The translations under genes and the position numbers were made by a program. DNA of 10,073 bases. It comes from JBEKYD01 sp049509915. GTDB lineage: Bacteria; Acidobacteriota; Terriglobia; Bryobacterales; Bryobacteraceae. The stretch lies in the NCBI GenBank assembly GCA_049509915.1, contig JBEKZL010000268.1, positions 1 through 10,073 of the forward strand, in the 5' to 3' direction. The notes beneath the pieces are model-generated. The model saw only the letters and a program-made list of their open reading frames with translations. It was not told the DNA's origin and made no database searches. Of this stretch, positions 6,675 through 10,073 are shown one piece after another; the first letter of the stretch is position 1; the number at the start of each line of letters is the position of its first letter.

Positions 6675-6698
6675 CCTAGGTAAGGAGAGTAAACTTTG
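6673..6698 (+). promoter_or_regulatory. rpsD ribosome binding site in a small hairpin, before a TTG start
   Basis: AAGGAG at 6682-6687 lies eight bases before TTG at 6696, which fixes the start of rpsD because the conserved MARYIGPV N-terminus begins exactly there. CTCCT at 6673-6677 is a perfect complement of AGGAG at 6683-6687 with a five-base loop, so the binding site could be masked by a 5-bp hairpin directly after the heptamer arm. Whether this hairpin forms in vivo or responds to S4 is inference. Confidence 0.6.
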
Positions 6699-7328
6699 GC
6701 ACGATATATCGGCCCGGTTTGCCGGCAGTGCCGGCGCGAGGGCATGAAGCTCTATCTCAAGGGGGAGCGCTGCCACAGCGAAAAGTGCGCCATCGAAAAG
6801 CGCAACTTCGTTCCGGGGCAGCACGGCAAAGACCGCAAGGCAAAGATCGTGGGCTATGGTTTGCAGCTTCGCGAGAAACAGAAGGTGCGCCGCGTCTATG
6901 GCGTGCTGGAAGCGCAGTTTCGCGGCGCCTACGAAAAGGCCGCCAAGGCCAAGGGCATCACCGGCGACAACCTGATGTCTTCCCTCGAACGGCGTCTGGA
7001 CAGCGTAATTTACCGTATGGGGTTCGGCACCAGTCGCGCCCAGTCGCGCCAGATCGTCCGCCACGGACACATCGACGTCAACGGCCGCAAGTGCAACATC
7101 CCTTCCGCTCAGGTGAAACTGGGCGACGTGATTGCGGTGCGGGAATCGAGCAAGAATAACCCGACTATCCTGGCGGCGCGCGACGCCACCGCCCACGCCC
7201 CGGCGCCGAATTGGATCGACGTGGACCGGGAAGCCTTGAAGGGGCGCATCACGAGCCTGCCGCAGCGCAGCGACCTGGTTCAGATTCAGTTGAACGAGCA
7301 GCTCATTGTGGAGTTGTACTCGAAGTAG
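6696..7328 (+). CDS. rpsD: 30S ribosomal protein S4, zinc-finger type
   Basis: S4 is a primary 16S rRNA-binding protein that starts assembly of the 30S 5' domain and shapes the mRNA entry tunnel with S3 and S5. The 210-residue protein begins MARYIGPVCRQCRREG. Cysteines C9, C12, C26 and C31 form the N-terminal zinc finger, so this is the C+ form. The helical domain follows (EKQKVRRVYGVLEAQF), then the S4 RNA-binding domain LERRLDSVIYRMGF, RQIVRHGHIDVNGR at about 95-135. Initiation is at TTG, the only in-frame codon that gives the canonical N-terminus, with a strong AAGGAG eight bases upstream. No other ribosomal gene in the window uses TTG, which may lower or regulate its translation. Confidence 0.97.
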   Translation: MARYIGPVCRQCRREGMKLYLKGERCHSEKCAIEKRNFVPGQHGKDRKAKIVGYGLQLREKQKVRRVYGVLEAQFRGAYEKAAKAKGITGDNLMSSLERRLDSVIYRMGFGTSRAQSRQIVRHGHIDVNGRKCNIPSAQVKLGDVIAVRESSKNNPTILAARDATAHAPAPNWIDVDREALKGRITSLPQRSDLVQIQLNEQLIVELYSK

Positions 7329-7339
7329 TTAGTGCGGAG

Positions 7340-7414
7340 GTCTGGAGTCGGAAGACAGAAGTCGGAATGGCGAGGGCGCCTTGTGGTCCCGACTTTTATC
7401 TTCCGGCTTTCGAC
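7340..7414 (+). repeat. Facing four-unit heptamer arms (rpsD-rpoA spacer)
   Basis: The 104-base spacer between rpsD and rpoA repeats the architecture of the previous spacer with a different unit. The left arm (7340-7367) has four units close to GTCGGAA. The right arm (7387-7414) has four units of its complement, close to TTCCGAC. The loop is only 19 bases (7368-7386). Units pair with five or six matches of seven at every level, about 22 of 28 positions in all, before counting G-U pairs. The right arm ends five bases before the AGGAGG of rpoA. No poly-T follows the stem, so it does not look like an intrinsic terminator. A role in mRNA stability or in setting rpoA expression is possible but not shown. 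Confidence 0.78.
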
Positions 7415-7418
7415 TCCC

Positions 7419-7435
7419 AGGAGGTTTCCATTATG
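7419..7435 (+). promoter_or_regulatory. Strong ribosome binding site of rpoA
   Basis: AGGAGG at 7419-7424 lies eight bases before ATG at 7433. It is the best Shine-Dalgarno match among the plus-strand genes and fixes the rpoA start at the conserved MFKGFQKPKRL N-terminus, although the frame stays open upstream to 7211. Confidence 0.85.
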
Positions 7436-8482
7436 TTCAAAGGCTTCCAGAAACCCAAACGGCTGGTTGCTAATACCGACACCCTCACGGAGCGGTATGG
7501 CATGTTCACGGCCCAACCTTTTCAGCGCGGCTTCGGCACCACCATCGGCAACAGCCTGCGGCGCGTGCTGTTGAGCTCGATTGAGGGCGCGGCCATTACG
7601 GCGATCCGGATTGAAGGCGTCGAGCACGAGTTCAGCCCCATTCCGGGCGTGGTCGAAGACGCCACCGACATCATTCTCAACCTCAAACAGATTCCCTTCA
7701 AGATTTCGAGCGAAGGCATCAAGACCGTTCGCTTGAAGGTGGACAAACCCGGCGACGTGCGCAGCGCCCAGATCGAGGGCGACGCCGACGTCGAAGTGCT
7801 CGACCGCGATTTGCACATCGCCACCGTCAGCGAAGGCGGCAAGCTCGAAATCGAGATGCGCCTCAAGACCGGCCGCGGCTACGTCAGCGCCGACAAAAAC
7901 TTCGACGAGGACCTGGCGCTCGGCTACATTCCCATCGATTCGGTCCACTCGCCGGTGCGCAAAGTGAATTTCGCCGTGGAAGCCGCGCGCCTCGGCCAGA
8001 TGACCGATTACGACAAGCTGACGCTCGAAGTTTGGACCAACGGCGCCGTCTCGCCGCAGGACGCCATCGGCTTCGCCGCCAAGCTGCTCAAAGACCACAT
8101 GAGCATCTTCATCAACTTCGAAGAGCTGCCCGAGCAGGCCGAAGAGGTCTCCGAGCGCGGCTACGACAAGATGAACGAAGTGCTCAACCGCTCGGTGGAA
8201 GAGCTGGAATTGAGCGTGCGGTCGTACAACTGCCTGAAGAATGCCAACATTCAAACCATCGGCGAACTGGTCCAGAAGACCGAAGCCGAGATGCTGCGCA
8301 CCAAGAACTTCGGCCGCAAATCGCTCAACGAGATCAAGGAAATCCTGGCCAACATGGGCCTCTCGCTGGGAATGCGCATCGACCAGCACGGCCGTCTGGT
8401 GGCGCCGCCGCAGTCCGCTTCGACGGGCATGATGGACTACCCGCTCGAGGACGACGATCAGCCTGAGATTACGGGAGAGTAA
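7433..8482 (+). CDS. rpoA: DNA-directed RNA polymerase subunit alpha
   Basis: Alpha dimerises to nucleate RNA polymerase assembly, and its C-terminal domain contacts UP elements and activators. The 349-residue product has an N-terminal domain of about 1-235 with the dimerisation and beta-binding signature AQPFQRGFGTTIGNSLRRVLLSSIEG. The LGYIPIDSVHSPVRKVNFAVE region and KLLKDHMSIFINF close that domain. An acidic linker leads to the alpha-CTD (about 255-320): SVEELELSVRSYNCLKNANI with the DNA-contacting Arg, then TIGELVQKTEAEMLRTKNFGRKSLNEIKEIL. The tail after it is acidic (DYPLEDDDQPEITGE). Length is slightly above the usual 310-340 because of the tail. rplQ follows after four bases. Confidence 0.98.
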   Translation: MFKGFQKPKRLVANTDTLTERYGMFTAQPFQRGFGTTIGNSLRRVLLSSIEGAAITAIRIEGVEHEFSPIPGVVEDATDIILNLKQIPFKISSEGIKTVRLKVDKPGDVRSAQIEGDADVEVLDRDLHIATVSEGGKLEIEMRLKTGRGYVSADKNFDEDLALGYIPIDSVHSPVRKVNFAVEAARLGQMTDYDKLTLEVWTNGAVSPQDAIGFAAKLLKDHMSIFINFEELPEQAEEVSERGYDKMNEVLNRSVEELELSVRSYNCLKNANIQTIGELVQKTEAEMLRTKNFGRKSLNEIKEILANMGLSLGMRIDQHGRLVAPPQSASTGMMDYPLEDDDQPEITGE

Positions 8483-8486
8483 GCGC

Positions 8487-8939
8487 ATGAGACATCGAGT
8501 AGGCGGGTACAAATTAAAACGGCCGGTGGACAGCCGCGATGCGCTGTTGCGCAATCTCTGCACTAGCGTGATCGAGGAAGAGCGGGTGATCACCACCGTC
8601 CCCAAAGCCAAGGCGGTAAAACCGCTGGTTGAAAAGATGATCACCCTGGCCAAGCGGGACACCCTGCACACGCGCCGGCAGGCGGCGTCGGTGCTGCGTA
8701 CGCCCGCCTCGGTGAAGAAGCTGTTCGATACCTTGGGAACGCGCTTCGGCCAGCGCCCCGGCGGCTACACGCGCATCACCCGCCTGGGACCGCGCAAAGG
8801 CGACGGCGCCGAACAAGCCATGATTGAACTGGTCGGTTCGGAGCTGGTAAAGCGCGCCGCCGAGCGCGCCAAACGCCGCGAGGAGCGCCTCAAAGCCCGC
8901 CAGGAAGGCCGCGAGGAAGAAGAGAAGGGCGAAGAATAA
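8487..8939 (+). CDS. rplQ: 50S ribosomal protein L17
   Basis: L17 lies near the peptide exit tunnel of the 50S subunit. The 150-residue protein starts MRHRVGGYKLKRPVDSRDAL and contains the family core LLRNLCTSVIEEERVITTV, PKAKAVKPLVEKMITLAKRD and GGYTRITRLGPRKGDGAEQA. Residues from about 122 to the end form a highly charged tail (alternating Arg/Lys/Glu, ending EEEEKGEE) that is longer than in E. coli L17 and probably helical. GGGAGAG just before the rpoA stop provides the ribosome binding site. It is the last gene of the unit: a strong terminator follows the stop codon. Confidence 0.97.
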   Translation: MRHRVGGYKLKRPVDSRDALLRNLCTSVIEEERVITTVPKAKAVKPLVEKMITLAKRDTLHTRRQAASVLRTPASVKKLFDTLGTRFGQRPGGYTRITRLGPRKGDGAEQAMIELVGSELVKRAAERAKRREERLKARQEGREEEEKGEE

Positions 8940-8962
8940 GTCCGGCAAAACCAATCGCCAAC

Positions 8963-9004
8963 CGCCGCGGGCCGCCAAAGCCGCCCGCGGCGTTTTTGTT
9001 TTTA
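8963..9004 (+). terminator. Intrinsic terminator of the ribosomal/rpoA operon
   Basis: A GC-rich stem pairs CGCCGCGGGC at 8963-8972 with GCCCGCGGCG at 8983-8992, ten base pairs around a ten-base loop. It is followed at once by TTTTTGTTTTT. It starts 24 bases after the rplQ stop and fits a textbook rho-independent terminator for plus-strand transcription. Confidence 0.92.
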
Positions 9005-9013
9005 GTTAGGTGG

Positions 9014-9033
9014 GACAGGCCTCCCGGCCTGTC
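9014..9033. repeat. Short perfect palindrome downstream of the terminator
   Basis: GACAGGCC at 9014-9021 and GGCCTGTC at 9026-9033 are perfect 8-base complements around the loop TCCC. No T-tract follows on either strand, so it is not an obvious terminator. Its compact form and intergenic position resemble dispersed extragenic palindromes, but only one copy lies in the window. Confidence 0.65.
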
Positions 9034-9144
9034 AGTACACACGCTGCCCCTCAAATCGTCACCCAATGGCGAGCAGAATACAAAGCGCGTCTCGAGCTCG
9101 GCCAGCGCACGGGACGGACACGCGGGACGGTCTTGAACTGACGC
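9034..9144. other. Intergenic stretch without recognisable gene
   Basis: About 110 bases lie between the palindrome and the 3' end of the minus-strand toxin gene. An ATG at 9066 opens a 54-codon frame, but it runs into the toxin gene, has no ribosome binding site and resembles nothing known to me. GGGACGG occurs twice 13 bases apart (9111-9117 and 9124-9130). No terminator for the minus-strand pair could be identified. Confidence 0.5.
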
Positions 9145-9693
9145 CTATGAAATTACTTGCCCCGACACAAACCGCCGCACGTCCTTCAGCAGCACGAACA
9201 GGTGCATGGGATCCGCCGGGGACGGGATGAAGTCGAACTTCTGGTAGAAACCGCGGGCTTTCTCATCTTTCGCGTGGACCGCGAAGGCGCGGATGCCGGC
9301 GATTTCGGCGGCCTGCAACGTGCGCAGCATCGCGTCCCGCAGGAGCGCTTTGCCTACGCCCTGGCCCTGCCAGCGCCGGTCCACCGCCATACGCGCGAGC
9401 AGCATGATCGGCACCGGATGACGTGCCAGCCCTTTGGTGAGACGCTCGGGCGCCTGCTCGCGGCTGACCTGGCCAACGGCGAGCGTGTGGTACCCAACGA
9501 CGGTATCGCCCGCCAGACCGATATAGGTCTGCGCGGCGCCCGCCTGCTGATTTGACCAGGCGTATCGCAATAGATACCGGTTCAACTTTTCCCGGCCGCA
9601 GTCGAAGTCTTCTATCGGGTGACCGGGGCGGAGTTTTTCCACACGCCGGGGCGATTCACCGACTCGGTCCGGCATCGAAGAATCCCGGCTCAT
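9145..9693 (-). CDS. GNAT-family acetyltransferase toxin, TacT/AtaT-like
   Basis: The product resembles GNAT toxins of type II toxin-antitoxin systems, which characterised members use to acetylate aminoacyl-tRNA and stop translation; its own target is unknown. The family's opening block EDFDCGREKLNRYLLRYAWSNQQAG spans residues 28-52, then GDTVVGYHTLA (62-72) and LLARMAVDRRWQGQGVGKALL (98-118). The last contains the acetyl-CoA pyrophosphate motif R-x-x-G-x-G (R107-G112). FY with Y150, the usual catalytic tyrosine position, precedes FDFIPSPADPMHLFVLLKD. The gene overlaps the 3' end of the antitoxin gene, the usual arrangement. The start is uncertain: ATG at 9693, ATG at 9675 (with GGGA upstream, perhaps better) or GTG at 9642. 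All keep the conserved domain. Confidence 0.9.
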   Translation of the reverse strand: MSRDSSMPDRVGESPRRVEKLRPGHPIEDFDCGREKLNRYLLRYAWSNQQAGAAQTYIGLAGDTVVGYHTLAVGQVSREQAPERLTKGLARHPVPIMLLARMAVDRRWQGQGVGKALLRDAMLRTLQAAEIAGIRAFAVHAKDEKARGFYQKFDFIPSPADPMHLFVLLKDVRRFVSGQVIS

Positions 9694-9946
9694 TCAAGAG
9701 GCGTTCCAGCCGGGGAAGCGAGCGGGGAGGCGCATCCAGGGCGGCCATGAAGGCCTTCCACTGTGTGGCGTTCAGACGGAACGTCACCCGGTCGGCCAAA
9801 GCCTCGTCGGCGCGTGCCAGCGCACTCTCCAGAACGAATTCGCTGACGGAGCGGTGCGAAGCCGCCGCCGCGGTCTGCAACGCCAGCTTGGCCTCGCGGG
9901 TGATACGCAAATCGAGTTTTTCACTCCGTGTGGCCCGTGCGAACAT
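9656..9946 (-). CDS. DUF1778 ribbon-helix-helix antitoxin, TacA-like
   Basis: DUF1778 proteins are the antitoxins of GNAT toxins: the N-terminal ribbon-helix-helix binds the operon's own promoter and the C-terminal tail wraps the toxin. The 96-residue product shows the ribbon strand KLDLRITREAKLALQTAAA at about residues 10-28 and helices SVSEFVLESALARADEALADR. The toxin-binding tail has LNATQWKAFMAALDAPPRSLPRLERLL, matching the family's FxLsxxxWxxFxxxLdxPP pattern. ATG at 9946 is preferred over an upstream in-frame TTG at 9967, because GGAGGGAAGG (complement of 9951-9960) lies directly before it and would be inside the longer form. It is the promoter-proximal gene; the toxin overlaps its end by 20-38 bases, depending on the toxin start. 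Confidence 0.9.
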   Translation of the reverse strand: MFARATRSEKLDLRITREAKLALQTAAAASHRSVSEFVLESALARADEALADRVTFRLNATQWKAFMAALDAPPRSLPRLERLLNEPGFFDAGPSR

Positions 9947-9966
9947 ATTGCCTTCCCTCCAATTCA

Positions 9967-9995
9967 AGCGTATCGGATCTGCCCGACAATGTCAA
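9967..9995 (-). promoter_or_regulatory. Promoter of the antitoxin-toxin pair with small inverted repeats
   Basis: Reading the minus strand, TTGACA (complement of 9990-9995) is a perfect -35 box. A 17-base spacer separates it from TACGCT (complement of 9967-9972), a -10 box keeping the most conserved T, A and final T. The -35 box is embedded in TGTC-TT-GACA-T-TGTC (complement of 9985-9999), overlapping short inverted repeats suited to a ribbon-helix-helix repressor. Transcription would start close to the antitoxin ribosome binding site. Autorepression is inferred from family knowledge. Confidence 0.7.
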
Positions 9996-10073
9996 GACAA
10001 GGCGTTTGTGGGTAGTGGGTCGGCCAGCTTCGTTCGCGCAGTTGCCGATTGCGGCATATCCAGGAGATGACGA

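Noticed and set aside
7340..7414. Heptamer stem before rpoA as an intrinsic terminator or attenuator
   Set aside because: No T-tract follows the stem; it is followed by the strong ribosome binding site of rpoA.
7211..7432. Upstream extension of the rpoA frame by 74 codons
   Set aside because: It overlaps the end of rpsD and the heptamer spacer and has no family similarity. AGGAGG plus ATG at 7433 gives the canonical alpha N-terminus.
7286..8671. 461-codon open frame on the minus strand opposite rpoA
   Set aside because: It covers the complete reverse strand of a certain gene, has no recognisable domain and arises from high third-position GC.
9111..9130. Two GGGACGG copies 13 bases apart as a repeat array
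   Set aside because: Only two short copies in GC-rich DNA; chance is a sufficient explanation.
9066..9230. Small plus-strand frame starting ATG at 9066
   Set aside because: No ribosome binding site, no similarity, and it runs into the toxin gene on the other strand.
9552..10070. 172-codon plus-strand frame opposite the antitoxin
   Set aside because: It overlaps the well-supported DUF1778 gene and its promoter and has no recognisable motifs.
10060..10073. AGGAG followed by ATG at the right edge as the start of a new plus-strand gene
   Set aside because: The spacing between AGGAG and ATG is zero and the frame leaves the window after two codons, so it cannot be judged.

Overview
The window carries the distal spc operon and the alpha operon of a GC-rich bacterium, fused into one plus-strand run of translation and secretion genes. 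A type II toxin-antitoxin pair follows on the minus strand. The gene order rpsH-rplF-rplR-rpsE-rpmD-rplO-secY-adk-map-infA-rpmJ-rpsM-rpsK-rpsD-rpoA-rplQ, with adk-map-infA between secY and rpmJ, differs from the gammaproteobacterial order. Together with the protein sequences and the heptamer-rich spacers it suggests an Acidobacteriota genome of the Solibacter/Bryobacter type. That assignment is inference; no marker in the window proves it.

Positions 1-6495 hold fourteen tightly packed genes. Many neighbours overlap (ATGA at rplF/rplR, TAATG at rpsE/rpmD, 14 bases at adk/map, GTGA at map/infA) or are only 3-25 bases apart, which implies cotranscription and translational coupling. The products are 30S proteins S8, S5, S13 and S11, 50S proteins L6, L18, L30, L15 and L36, the SecY translocon channel, adenylate kinase, methionine aminopeptidase and a divergent initiation factor IF-1. 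rpsH is cut by the left window edge.

Positions 6496-8939 hold rpsD (S4), rpoA (RNA polymerase alpha) and rplQ (L17). The packing is broken here by two spacers, 200 and 104 bases long. Each contains a pair of facing arms made of exactly four degenerate 7-base units. The unit sequence differs between the two spacers, and each array ends just upstream of the ribosome binding site of the next gene. This is the most unusual structure in the window. A strong intrinsic terminator follows rplQ.

Positions 9005-10073 are accessory. A short palindrome and about 110 bases with no recognisable gene lead to a minus-strand DUF1778 (TacA-like, ribbon-helix-helix) antitoxin and an overlapping GNAT acetyltransferase toxin (TacT-like). 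They are read from a good sigma-70-type promoter that contains small inverted repeats, consistent with autoregulation. No RNA genes, CRISPR arrays or insertion sequences were seen.
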